DNA from: Mucilaginibacter frigoritolerans
GTDB lineage: Bacteria; Bacteroidota; Bacteroidia; Sphingobacteriales; Sphingobacteriaceae
NCBI RefSeq assembly: GCF_007830615.1
Contig: NZ_VLLI01000009.1
Span: 1-64,000, forward strand
Direction of reading: 5' to 3'
Length of the DNA stretch: 64,000 nucleotides
Under the pieces are notes generated by a model. It was not told the origin of the DNA. It saw nothing but the letters and a program-made list of their open reading frames with translations, and did no database searches. Each line of letters opens with the position of its first letter. Position 1 is the stretch's first letter. The translations under genes and the position numbers were made by a program. This document shows positions 15,535 through 24,065 of the stretch, piece after piece.

Positions 15535-16713
15535 CTAATTTTTAGCTATAGGGTCAGCAACACTGTGCCCCGAACGATTGGCTTTAATCAGCAATTTTAT
15601 AGTCACAGGGTATTTGTTTGAAAATTGAAATAATGCATCTATTACAGCCGAAGGCGCGGATGTATTTACAACAGGAATTGGGCTGTTTATATCTTCGTCC
15701 ACCCGGTTGCCATCATTCCCTATAGTTTGATAAGATTTAGGAATATAACTGATATAGTTTGTGCCTTTTATCAGCCATGGAGAAATAAAAATATGATCGT
15801 ACCAGGAACTTGCACCTCCGCTGGTGCCGCAAGTATTTGGTACATTGGTAAGTTTGCGGGTTGATGTGGTTAAATATGAACTATAATCTACCGGATCATT
15901 GTCCCAGTTAGCCGGGTAGGCGAATACCTTATCAGGATAAAACGGAGGGTCACTCATTTTGGTAGTGCTATCTGTTGAGGTGGTGATAGCTTGATAACCT
16001 GCTTCATAACTACTACGCAAGTTAAAGTCGCCCATATTTATTAAGTTAGGTAAATAAGCAAATTTGCTTCGCAAAGCTTGCATTTCTTGCGTCTCTTGCT
16101 GATCTCGATCAGTTGATGATGATCCAGACTGTGTATGGTTTACCAAAACATATAAATAAGTAGTATCATGAGTGATGGTTAAATTTGGATCGTTATAATA
16201 AAGTTTATATAAGTTAAAATCAGATATGTATGATACAATGGTTTGCATGCTTATAAATGTGAATTTTTGCTTATTATAAAATAATACGCTCATTTTGCTG
16301 TCTCCGCTAATGTCTGAAGGGGTAGCATAAGCATATTTGCTTGGGAAATCGGCATTCAGTACATTATTGGTGATTTCGACTGCCAAATTTGCCGGATCCG
16401 TTGGCGAGATTGGGAATGCATTCATTTTTTCGCAACTAAACAAATCCGGGTTTGCAAACTGAACAATCGTTTTTAAATAGCCATCAAGCAAAGATGTTGG
16501 ACCCTGACAAAGATCTCCATAATTTAAAACGTTGTAAGCCATTACTTTTATAGTATCTGATTTACTTACCGTATTGGGCAATGGGGTAGTATCAAGTGGA
16601 GTAGTTACTATTTTTACAGGGGTTACTGATTTACTCACGGGAGTTTTAGAACAAGCCGAAAAAATAAATACAAGTAGTAATAAGTAGGGGTATATAAAAT
16701 AATTTGTTTTCAT
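15535..16713 (-). CDS. Secreted lipoprotein of the endonuclease/exonuclease/phosphatase fold
   Basis: 392 residues. Lipoprotein signal with lipobox F-I-F-S-A-C21. From about residue 55 the chain shows EEP-fold markers: V-M-A-Y-N-V-L-N-Y-G (metal-binding Asn), an N-H-T-Q-S-G block, N-M-G-D-F-N-L (catalytic Asp-Asn) and W-Y-D-H-I-F (catalytic His). The fold cleaves phosphodiester or phosphomonoester bonds; as a surface lipoprotein this one may degrade extracellular nucleic acid or another phosphoester. It is a single-gene unit ending at its own terminator. Confidence 0.82.
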   Translation of the reverse strand: MKTNYFIYPYLLLLVFIFSACSKTPVSKSVTPVKIVTTPLDTTPLPNTVSKSDTIKVMAYNVLNYGDLCQGPTSLLDGYLKTIVQFANPDLFSCEKMNAFPISPTDPANLAVEITNNVLNADFPSKYAYATPSDISGDSKMSVLFYNKQKFTFISMQTIVSYISDFNLYKLYYNDPNLTITHDTTYLYVLVNHTQSGSSSTDRDQQETQEMQALRSKFAYLPNLINMGDFNLRSSYEAGYQAITTSTDSTTKMSDPPFYPDKVFAYPANWDNDPVDYSSYLTTSTRKLTNVPNTCGTSGGASSWYDHIFISPWLIKGTNYISYIPKSYQTIGNDGNRVDEDINSPIPVVNTSAPSAVIDALFQFSNKYPVTIKLLIKANRSGHSVADPIAKN

Positions 16714-16824
16714 TTGGGCGCAAAGAAATACTATTATTTACAATAAAGTAACCTTGTGTTTATTTCATAATTATGTGTTTATATTAACTTAACATATGGT
16801 GTGGATTAGGCTTGATAAAACAAG

Positions 16825-17724
16825 ATGGAACAAACTGATAAAAAGAATATTTACAATAAAACACGTTTGGCTCCTACGCCAAGTGGCTTTTTGCACCTTG
16901 GTAATGTATTGTCTTTTGCCATCACAGCTTATATCTCCAGAAAATGTGGTGCTCAAATATTATTAAGAATAGATGACCTTGATCGTCTGCGAATAAATAA
17001 TGAATATGTACAGGATATATTTGATACGCTAAATTTCATGGAGATTCCATGGGACGAGGGCCCAAGTAATGTTAAGGAATATGAAGAGGTTTATTCGCAA
17101 CAAAATAGGATAGGGATGTATAAGGAGGCAATGGCTTATTTACAGGAGAATAGACTTGTTTATGCTTGTAATTGTTCACGTAAGCAGTTAGGCTTAATGG
17201 CTCAAAATAATATCTATAAGTGTAACTGCCAGCAACTTCAAATTGAATTGTCAATAAATGATACAAACTGGCGTTTAATTACAGATGGAAATCCAGAAAT
17301 AGAAGTTAAAGATTATTCTGGAAAAAATATTAAAACTTTTTTGCCAGTAGATATGCATAATGTCATCATTAAAAAGAAAGATGGCTATCCATCTTATCAG
17401 CTGGCATCAGTTGTGGATGATCTTTTTTATGGAGTAGATTTGGTAGTGAGGGGAGATGATTTGTGGTCATCAACTGTGGTACAACATCATTTGGCAGCGG
17501 TATTGGGTGGAAATAACTTTAATAATATAACTTTCTATCATCATCCATTGTTAATGCAGAGTATGGATAAAAAGCTTTCCAAATCTGCAGGGGCAACGTC
17601 TATCCGGTATCTTCGTCAAAATGGTAAATCAGCTTCTGATATTTATTCGCTTATTGCCCGTATGCTTGGAATAAATAAATCAGTAAGTAACTGGCAAGAG
17701 TTTGGTGATTTGGCACTTCTATAA
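16825..17724 (+). CDS. gluQ: Glutamyl-Q tRNA(Asp) synthetase-like protein
   Basis: 299 residues, the length of GluQ-RS rather than full glutamyl-tRNA synthetase (about 500), with no anticodon-binding domain. Seen: A-P-T-P-S-G-F-L-H-L-G-N (HIGH-like, His-Leu-Gly-Asn), a Cys-rich zinc site (Y-A-C-N-C then C-N-C) in the middle and K-L-S-K-S (KMSKS-like). The family attaches glutamate to queuosine in tRNA-Asp. The N-terminal Asn-for-His change in HIGH is common in the group. It is convergent with the VOC pseudogene and has no obvious operon partner. Confidence 0.85.
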   Translation: MEQTDKKNIYNKTRLAPTPSGFLHLGNVLSFAITAYISRKCGAQILLRIDDLDRLRINNEYVQDIFDTLNFMEIPWDEGPSNVKEYEEVYSQQNRIGMYKEAMAYLQENRLVYACNCSRKQLGLMAQNNIYKCNCQQLQIELSINDTNWRLITDGNPEIEVKDYSGKNIKTFLPVDMHNVIIKKKDGYPSYQLASVVDDLFYGVDLVVRGDDLWSSTVVQHHLAAVLGGNNFNNITFYHHPLLMQSMDKKLSKSAGATSIRYLRQNGKSASDIYSLIARMLGINKSVSNWQEFGDLALL

Positions 17725-18116
17725 TCAAATAACCGTTTCTATCATCCAATGGTGGCCAAAAACGTCCATTATGTCGCCCTGTCTGTAGCCATAATCGTAG
17801 CTTTTTGTGGGCGAAATAATTTCAGCACCCGCCTTTTTAGCACGTTCCATTAATGAATCAACATCAGTAACTCTTAGTCCTATTACAGTTGTAACTCCTT
17901 TTACGGTTACAGGGCTAATGGTTCCGGATTTTTGGTTTTCTTCATGCAAACGAAATATAGAACCCTCAATAGCCAACTCAGCAACATGTATGCTTCCATC
18001 ATCATTACTCCATCTCCTCAGTTCAACCGCGCCTAATGCTTTTCATAAAAACTAATATCTGTTACGCCTTTGCCGATAGTCAGTGTTGGTACAAAGGTTG
18101 TTACTTGTGTAGTCAT
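17725..18116 (-). pseudogene. Frameshifted VOC/glyoxalase-like gene (PhnB type)
   Basis: Read from the ATG at 18116 the first 29 codons (M-T-T-Q-V-T-T-F-V-P, later F-Y-E-K) run into a TAG at about 18033; the remaining gene continues in another frame as L-G-A-V-E-L-R-R-W to the stop at 17725. Restoring one base at about 18037-18041 gives a normal 130-residue VOC-fold protein. This is either a real single-base loss or a sequencing error. Family members bind metal and act on small molecules, but no function can be assigned. Confidence 0.8.
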
Positions 18117-18137
18117 TTGTTTATCTATTTGAAGAAT

Positions 18138-18824
18138 TTATATGGTTAATCGAGCCAGATATTGTCCAAATTCATCTTCAAGCAGCACTTCCATTTTAAA
18201 ACCCAAACTTTCGGCTACCCCTTTCATTTTATGTTCATCGATATAAAGCCATTTAAACCACTCTGTTTTTTGTTTTTTATATTCGTACTGATAATTGATC
18301 TCGCCATAATAACGGTCATCCGACATTGGTTTTCCATCATAAAGATAGCTGATATCTGATGAATCAAAAAGAAGCTGACCACCATCATTCATCAGTTCTT
18401 TTAAATGCAATAACAATATTTTTAGTCGTTCCAGATTTCCTGCCAAACCAATACCATTCATAAGGAGTAATAATGTATCGTATTTATAGCCTTTGTATGT
18501 GAAAATATCAGCTTCAATAGGACTTGTTACATTTCTGGCTTTCATTACTGCAACAGCCAGCGGGGAAATATCCATTGCAGTTACCTCCAGTTTATTATTC
18601 TGTAGTAACAAGGCGTGGCTTCCGGCTCCTGCACCAATATCCAGTACTTTTCCTTCGCAACGTTCAAGGGCCAGCCATTCTATATCCGGCATGTCTTGTT
18701 CTTCTCTGAAAAAAGCGGCTATTGGCATTGTTTCTTTTTCACCATATTGGTTATGGATCCACAGTTTATATTTCGACTGATGATGAAAATAATCAAACAG
18801 TGCTTGTCCTAAAACATCGTTCAT
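18138..18824 (-). CDS. Class I SAM-dependent methyltransferase
   Basis: 228 residues from the ATG at 18824; an upstream in-frame TTG is less likely. The SAM-binding motif V-L-D-I-G-A-G-A-G-S lies near residue 65, followed by the acidic end of strand 2 (T-A-M-D-I-S) and L-L-L-L-M-N-G. Substrate unknown. A TACTTTTG box ends six bases before the ATG, so the mRNA may have almost no leader. Confidence 0.85.
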   Translation of the reverse strand: MNDVLGQALFDYFHHQSKYKLWIHNQYGEKETMPIAAFFREEQDMPDIEWLALERCEGKVLDIGAGAGSHALLLQNNKLEVTAMDISPLAVAVMKARNVTSPIEADIFTYKGYKYDTLLLLMNGIGLAGNLERLKILLLHLKELMNDGGQLLFDSSDISYLYDGKPMSDDRYYGEINYQYEYKKQKTEWFKWLYIDEHKMKGVAESLGFKMEVLLEDEFGQYLARLTI

Positions 18825-18830
18825 CAGGTG

Positions 18831-18838
18831 CAAAAGTA
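18831..18838 (-). promoter_or_regulatory. TACTTTTG promoter -7 box very close to the methyltransferase start
   Basis: On the minus strand TACTTTTG fits the Bacteroidota TAnnTTTG box and is followed by CACCTG and then ATG. No clear -33 TTG was found at the usual distance, so this is tentative. Confidence 0.35.
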
Positions 18839-18900
18839 TAAAGTAAATTTATGGATGATGTTTAATTATTTGTAATGATAGTTAATTAATTTAGCACAAA

Positions 18901-19713
18901 ATGACGGTTAGTATTTTAGGTTGTGGATGGTATGGTAAAGCGCTTGCAAAAGCACTGATGGAGAATGGTATATCCGTTAAAGGCTCAACGACTTCCGTAG
19001 AGAACCTGGAAAATCTTTCTAATAACGGTATAATATCCTACCAAATTAAGTTTGGATCGGCATTTGAGGTTTTTAATCCTGCATTTTTTGAATGTGATGT
19101 ATTAGTAATCTCCATTATTCCCAAATTCAGAAGCGGAGAAGGGCAGGATTATCACCTAAAACTTAAGCATATTATTGAAGTTATCAGTCGGTATAAAATT
19201 AAAAAAGTTATTTACATCAGTTCAACCGGTGTATATGGTGATAGAAATAATGAAGTAAATGAGCTTACAGATCCAGAACCTGATGGTGAGAGTGGCTTGT
19301 TCTTAGCAGAGGCAGAAAAGCTTTTTCAACGGGAAAACCCTTTTAAAACAACCATTATTCGTTTTGCGGGATTAGTAGGCCCAGGCAGGCATCCGGGCAG
19401 ATTTTTTGCCGGGAAAGAAAATATCCCCAATGGTAAATCTCTAGTAAACCTTATTCATTTGGATGATTGTATTGGAATAACAAGCGCCATAATTAAACAG
19501 GATGCTTTCGGTTATTTATTTAATGCCTGTTCTCCTGATCATCCTGCAAAAGCTGATTTTTATATACATGCAGCTCAGCAAGGCGAATTCGTATTGCCTC
19601 AGTTTATTGACGAATTAAATGGCTGGAAAATAGTTAATAGTATTTTTGTTCCTACAATCCTAGCTTATCAATTTAAAGTTGCTAATTGGGAAGATTGTGA
19701 CTTTAATACATAA
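18901..19713 (+). CDS. NAD(P)-binding SDR/epimerase-like protein (YeeZ type)
   Basis: 270 residues with an N-terminal Rossmann motif I-L-G-C-G-W-Y-G-K-A (GxGxxG-like), V-I-Y-I-S-S-T-G-V-Y-G near residue 105 and I-R-F-A-G-L-V-G-P-G-R-H-P later. It resembles extended SDR proteins of the YeeZ group; the usual YxxxK catalytic pair is not evident, the position being occupied by an S-G-L-F-L-A-E-A-E-K stretch. Cytoplasmic, function unknown. Divergent from the methyltransferase gene. Confidence 0.8.
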   Translation: MTVSILGCGWYGKALAKALMENGISVKGSTTSVENLENLSNNGIISYQIKFGSAFEVFNPAFFECDVLVISIIPKFRSGEGQDYHLKLKHIIEVISRYKIKKVIYISSTGVYGDRNNEVNELTDPEPDGESGLFLAEAEKLFQRENPFKTTIIRFAGLVGPGRHPGRFFAGKENIPNGKSLVNLIHLDDCIGITSAIIKQDAFGYLFNACSPDHPAKADFYIHAAQQGEFVLPQFIDELNGWKIVNSIFVPTILAYQFKVANWEDCDFNT

Positions 19714-19725
19714 TGAAGATAGCGC

Positions 19726-19764
19726 TTAAAAAATTAAGGCCGCCTCATACTAAATGAAGCGACC
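19726..19764 (-). terminator. Terminator after the large c-type cytochrome gene
   Basis: On the minus strand a 10-bp stem with G-U pairs (19755-19764 with 19738-19747) is followed by a T-rich tail (19737 down to 19726). Confidence 0.65.
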
Positions 19765-19792
19765 CCGTTATTCAAACTACTTCTAACACTTA

Positions 19793-21286
19793 CTACTTTA
19801 AAGGATGCGGCTTACCGTTCATTAATTTTAATGTTTGCTTTTCAGCAACCTTAAATGTACGGATATAAGCAGCCAGTTTACCTGTGGCATTTTTATCACC
19901 AATATCAGGTGTAATTACTGGTTTGCCAACGGTATCTAAAACAAATGAAAAATCTGTCCCCTGCTTTAATTGTGTTGCCCCATGACAACCCTGGCAACCA
20001 CCCATGCTGTAAAAATTACCTTTAAACAATACGTTGGCCCCATGATCATGTGGGTTAGCAATACTGCTGCCATTAAAATGGTTTAAAGTTCTGTCAGACT
20101 CCACCACATAGTTGGCAAGGAAAAAATTGGTAGAAGTGCTATCGCTGGTAGGGGTAGCCTGTACACCAACCAGGCGATAGTTTTGCCATATAGATTTTGC
20201 AGGTAGTTTGCCATGCACATAGTTTGTTGAAGCTACGGTAATACTTTGTATAGAATCGCGCATTGGGGGCATAATACCACCATGTTCATTTCCAGATTTA
20301 TTTAATAGTACATAACCCATACTATCTTGTTTTACATCAACATGCTCCCAGGTAGCAAATATAAAAGCAGGGTAGTTTTGTGTTTTGTGAATGATATGTA
20401 ATGCAATAAGTGCATAGGTAATGTTATTATAAACAACTTTACCCTGAGCATTCTTTGTGTAGTAAATAACATTACGGGTAAAGAATTTTGTACTGTCGTC
20501 CAAATTAGTTAACCGGCGCCAGGCGGCTTTAATTTCCATAGTGCCGGTTGATTGTCCGCCACCGCAGGGCAGGCATACTACATGTGCACCTACAGGGCAT
20601 CCACAAGAATTATTTACTCCTTTTTGATAATAGGCTCCAAATTTGGCTATGTTATCCCGGGTATTGTTGATAGCCTTGTGCAGGCTCAATGTATCACCAT
20701 AATTGTTTTGAATGTAATCGTATTCAAATCGGTTTACCTTGGCTTCATAAAGTACTTGATATTTTTCTTTAAAAACGTTTACATGGGCATACATATCGCA
20801 TGATCCAATTTCATTGTTTTCATCCAGGTTATTAAAAAGTGTAAAGCTGGTTGCTGAATTTGCTGGTAGAAGTGTATCATGATAGCTATAGTGCGGTGCG
20901 GCATCAAAAGGAAGCATTTTATTGCTGTAAGGTCTTAGTTCTGTTTTATGTGCAAAGGTTTCCCAAACATCAAGTGAAGGATATGCACCAGGCTCATTAT
21001 AGTATGTCCATAAGGTATCCGGATAATCTCTTTTGTTGTTTTTATCATAAGATGATTTCCAGTTTAGGGCCAGAAATTCTTCCCACGCAAACTCCACTAA
21101 TTGTTTAGGACTGGCACCTGAATCTAGATCGGTGGGGGGGAAAGGTTTAAAATTGATCGTAAAACTCGTATCAATGGACGTTGACAGACTTTCTGCAACG
21201 TTTTTATTTTTTGTAGGATTAGTGCATCTGAGCAAACAGAAAACAATGATCCCCAAAATACTAAATATTAAAATGGGCTTTTTCAT
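19793..21286 (-). CDS. Large lipoprotein with C-terminal c-type haem site
   Basis: 497 residues. Lipobox-like C-L-L-R-C21 after a hydrophobic N-terminus. The bulk (residues 40-420) is a conserved-looking soluble domain with W-E-E-F-L-A-L-N-W-K near residue 70 and a Cys-rich segment (S-C-G-C-P, then C-L-P-C-G) near residue 230 that is not a haem site. The single haem motif G-C-Q-G-C-H-G is near residue 435, followed by about 60 residues. It is probably a periplasmic or surface protein with one haem used for electron transfer. The large domain is not one I recognise. Single-gene unit with its own terminator. Confidence 0.7.
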   Translation of the reverse strand: MKKPILIFSILGIIVFCLLRCTNPTKNKNVAESLSTSIDTSFTINFKPFPPTDLDSGASPKQLVEFAWEEFLALNWKSSYDKNNKRDYPDTLWTYYNEPGAYPSLDVWETFAHKTELRPYSNKMLPFDAAPHYSYHDTLLPANSATSFTLFNNLDENNEIGSCDMYAHVNVFKEKYQVLYEAKVNRFEYDYIQNNYGDTLSLHKAINNTRDNIAKFGAYYQKGVNNSCGCPVGAHVVCLPCGGGQSTGTMEIKAAWRRLTNLDDSTKFFTRNVIYYTKNAQGKVVYNNITYALIALHIIHKTQNYPAFIFATWEHVDVKQDSMGYVLLNKSGNEHGGIMPPMRDSIQSITVASTNYVHGKLPAKSIWQNYRLVGVQATPTSDSTSTNFFLANYVVESDRTLNHFNGSSIANPHDHGANVLFKGNFYSMGGCQGCHGATQLKQGTDFSFVLDTVGKPVITPDIGDKNATGKLAAYIRTFKVAEKQTLKLMNGKPHPLK

Positions 21287-21366
21287 TAAAATGTGATAAG
21301 GTTAGTTTTAATCAATAAATTTTATTGATTAATCTAAGGTAAGTCAAAAAACGGGACATCCTTACA

Positions 21367-21399
21367 GTAAAATTACGCTTTTAGATACCGTAATTTTAC
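21367..21399. repeat. Perfect inverted repeat upstream of the cytochrome lipoprotein gene
   Basis: Arms gtaaaattacg (21367-21377) and its complement (21389-21399), 11-nt spacer. It lies 81 bases upstream of the minus-strand start at 21286, so it could be an operator or a second terminator for the gene before it. Confidence 0.5.
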
Positions 21400-21442
21400 C
21401 TTTTCACACTTAAGTACTAATCTATTTAAAATACACCTAAAC

Positions 21443-21474
21443 AAAAAAGAGACCCTAAATATGGTGTCTCTTTT
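21443..21474 (-). terminator. Terminator after the e(P4)-family phosphatase gene
   Basis: Inverted repeat aaaagagac/gtctctttt extended by two G-C pairs across a bulge; on the minus strand it ends in a run of T. It lies 27 bases after the stop. Confidence 0.75.
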
Positions 21475-21500
21475 ATCAACAAAATTTTATCTAATATCTG

Positions 21501-22292
21501 TTATTGTGGCGCTGTTTTTAATTTATATTTAATTACAGAGTCTTTCTGTGCATTGCTCAGGTGATAGTTATAGTTGAATATGGCAAACTCCCAATCGTCG
21601 TAACTTGGGTTAGGTATAATAATGTAGCGGTCACCAAATTGCTTTCTCAGTTTTTGTGTTGTAGCAGCCCTTTGCTCTTCAGATGGTTGATTATCATACA
21701 GAGCATCAAAATCAGGCAGGTTATCACCACATAATAAAACTATTTGATAGGTCTTTAAAACCTGCTGCCTTCTGCTTTCCTTGCTTGATCCTTTTTGTTT
21801 CAATAACAGGTGATCATTATCCGCATTTGGCAAATTATATAGTTGTAAGTTTTTCAATGTACCGAAACGCTCATTTTCATCTCGATTGGTGATATAATAA
21901 ATTTTAACTTTTTTTGAAGCAGCGTATTTAAAAAATGAAGCAGCTCCTGGAACGGTATCACATATCGCTCTGGCTGTCCATTGTTTCCAGGTCGTTGTGT
22001 CATAATTAAGATTATTAAGTGCTCTTTGAGCATCATATGGGCTGTTATCTAGTAAGGTTTCGTCAATATCTGTAACTATTGCATAAGGTTTGGAGTGATG
22101 TTTTTTTAGTGCGATATCCAACCTCATTTTGGCGATATTATAGGCCTGAAAACACAATGCTTTATACTCAGCAGCGCGTTGCTGGTAAATAGAGGCCCAC
22201 GTTTTACCCCCATTGGCGATTGATAAATTAGACTGTGAAAATGCAAAAAAGCAATTACAGCTAATCAAAATAAGTAGCAGTGATTTTTTCAT
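21501..22292 (-). CDS. Secreted acid phosphatase, 5'-nucleotidase lipoprotein e(P4) family
   Basis: 263 residues from the ATG at 22292; an upstream extension only adds a hydrophobic run. Signal peptide (LLLILISCNCFFAFSQ). HAD-superfamily motifs in order: D-I-D-E-T-L-L-D (nucleophile and acid/base Asp, about residue 75), I-T-N-R-D-E (motif II), K-Q-K-G-S-S-K (motif III Lys) and G-D-N-L-P-D-F (motif IV). Family members remove phosphate from nucleotides outside the cytoplasm. The signal peptide contains Cys but cleavage after F-S-Q looks more likely than lipidation. It follows the phosphoesterase gene on the same strand, making a small phosphate-scavenging pair. Confidence 0.88.
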   Translation of the reverse strand: MKKSLLLILISCNCFFAFSQSNLSIANGGKTWASIYQQRAAEYKALCFQAYNIAKMRLDIALKKHHSKPYAIVTDIDETLLDNSPYDAQRALNNLNYDTTTWKQWTARAICDTVPGAASFFKYAASKKVKIYYITNRDENERFGTLKNLQLYNLPNADNDHLLLKQKGSSKESRRQQVLKTYQIVLLCGDNLPDFDALYDNQPSEEQRAATTQKLRKQFGDRYIIIPNPSYDDWEFAIFNYNYHLSNAQKDSVIKYKLKTAPQ

Positions 22293-22376
22293 GTGATAAG
22301 TATTTAAACATACTAAGTAACCGTAATAGAGTCGAAATTGTTTAATAAAACAAAAAAACATCAAGTAAATAGGTTG

Positions 22377-23282
22377 CTATTTTTTCCAAACGCCAGTTAT
22401 TGCTGCAGCAGTAGTATTATTATCAGTTATGGGCAAATTATACATGGTTTCGAGTGTATGCAAAACATTGTAATGGTTTATAGCCGTATTGTATTTGCCC
22501 GCTTCAATGTGATCTCCAAAAAATATTGCGGGAATCTTGTTATTATTTTGTGGATTATAATCATCCTCATCAAAAGTCACAATTAACAAGCTGTTATGTT
22601 TAGCCGCCCACTGTGTATAAGCAGCAAGGTTTTCTTTTAACCATTTATCTCCTCTGATTATAGCTGCCTTATCACCCGGAGCGCCGATGTTGTGCATGTC
22701 ATAATCCATATCCGGAATTACGAATGCAACAGTAGGTAGTTTACTGAAATCTTTTGGAAATTCTGTCATGGGTAGGCTACATGAACGCGGAATAGAATTG
22801 GTGCCAGTACCCAACCAATTTACCCATGGTGCATGTTTACGGGCATATAGTTTACCCACAGTAAGTTTACTATCCAGATATGTACAACCCAAGAAGCCAA
22901 TGGAAGGCATTGTTTGTGCATAACCCTTAAAGGATAAACCATTTTGGATTAACGATGCACCGAGGTTAGGAGAGGTGAAAGGAGTGATCGCGTCCAGGCA
23001 ATCATCATTAGTACTACCTTGTGTGCTGCCCGAGAAAAACGCAAGGTAATTAGGCTGACTTGGGTGGCCAATACCATGTGAGTCTGTAAACAAAGCGCCG
23101 TTTTGTGCCAGATAATTAATGTAAGGTGCATTAGTCGATCCGATAAGTTCATTATAACCATGGTTTTCCTCTATAACAATAATAACATGGTCATAATGAG
23201 GAATGCCAGGTGAATTAGTAAACGCAGTGATTAATAAAACAACAGATAACAGGCAAAGGGTTAAAAATAATTTAATTTTCAT
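22377..23282 (-). CDS. Secreted phosphoesterase (phospholipase C / acid phosphatase AcpA family)
   Basis: 301 residues with a signal peptide. Family markers: V-I-I-V-I-E-E-N-H-G-Y-N (metal-binding Glu-Glu-Asn-His) near residue 35, H-P-S-Q-P-N-Y-L near residue 75, D-M-D-Y-D-M-H-N around 185 and T-F-D-E-D-D near 245. Acts on phosphoesters in the periplasm or medium. Co-oriented with the e(P4)-type phosphatase 84 bases downstream. Confidence 0.88.
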   Translation of the reverse strand: MKIKLFLTLCLLSVVLLITAFTNSPGIPHYDHVIIVIEENHGYNELIGSTNAPYINYLAQNGALFTDSHGIGHPSQPNYLAFFSGSTQGSTNDDCLDAITPFTSPNLGASLIQNGLSFKGYAQTMPSIGFLGCTYLDSKLTVGKLYARKHAPWVNWLGTGTNSIPRSCSLPMTEFPKDFSKLPTVAFVIPDMDYDMHNIGAPGDKAAIIRGDKWLKENLAAYTQWAAKHNSLLIVTFDEDDYNPQNNNKIPAIFFGDHIEAGKYNTAINHYNVLHTLETMYNLPITDNNTTAAAITGVWKK

Positions 23283-23470
23283 TTGGGGAATGTTTTTTAT
23301 TGCAACAAAGATGCATTTAAATAAACTAATTGTATGAAATTGTAATTAAGAATTTACACATTTATTTTATAGTGTGATTTTATGAGGTTATACCATCAAT
23401 CAAAAACTAAAACTATTTTAGCTCACATTAATTGTAGTATTACACCTTAATATTTAATAGCATAAAACTA

Positions 23471-23893
23471 ATGAAAATATATCAGCAACAGCTTCAACTT
23501 AAAGAAAGAAAGAGGGGATTTCACCTTGTTACTGCAGAAGTTTTACAGGCTTTACCACATATAGCTGAGTTTAAAATAGGTATTTGCCAGGTTTTTATAC
23601 AACATACCTCAGCCTCACTCACTATTAATGAAAATGCAGATCCAACTGTAAGGATGGATTTTGAAATGTATTTTAATAAAACCATTCCTGAAAATGATCC
23701 TGATTATGAACATGATTACGAAGGTTCTGATGATATGCCAGCGCATTTGAAAGCTGCTTTAATAGGTTCGTCAGTAACCATTCCCATTAGAAATGGACGT
23801 TTGGCATTGGGTACATGGCAGGGGATTTATTTATGTGAACACCGCAATTATGGAGGTGGCCGGTATTTGGTTATTACTGCATGGGGAGAATAG
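23471..23893 (+). CDS. YjbQ family protein (UPF0047)
   Basis: 140 residues, full length for the family. Seen: F-I-Q-H-T-S-A-S-L-T-I-N-E-N-A-D, H-D-Y-E-G-S-D-D-M-P-A-H and W-Q-G-I-Y-L-C-E-H-R, which carry the conserved His/Glu/Asp residues around a metal pocket. Some members show weak thiamine-phosphate synthase activity; the physiological role is unclear. Single gene. Confidence 0.92.
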   Translation: MKIYQQQLQLKERKRGFHLVTAEVLQALPHIAEFKIGICQVFIQHTSASLTINENADPTVRMDFEMYFNKTIPENDPDYEHDYEGSDDMPAHLKAALIGSSVTIPIRNGRLALGTWQGIYLCEHRNYGGGRYLVITAWGE

Positions 23894-24065
23894 AAAACTT
23901 TCATTTAAGTTTATTAATTATTGCTCTAGTGTTCGCGCCGTTTATACATTCATTTTTGTACGCCTTAAACGGAAAAATAATAAGATCACCTAACAGATTT
24001 GATACAGAAAATTATACTGCTAAAGTTTTCAATAAATTATATTTGGTTTCTTGAAAATTGACCAA

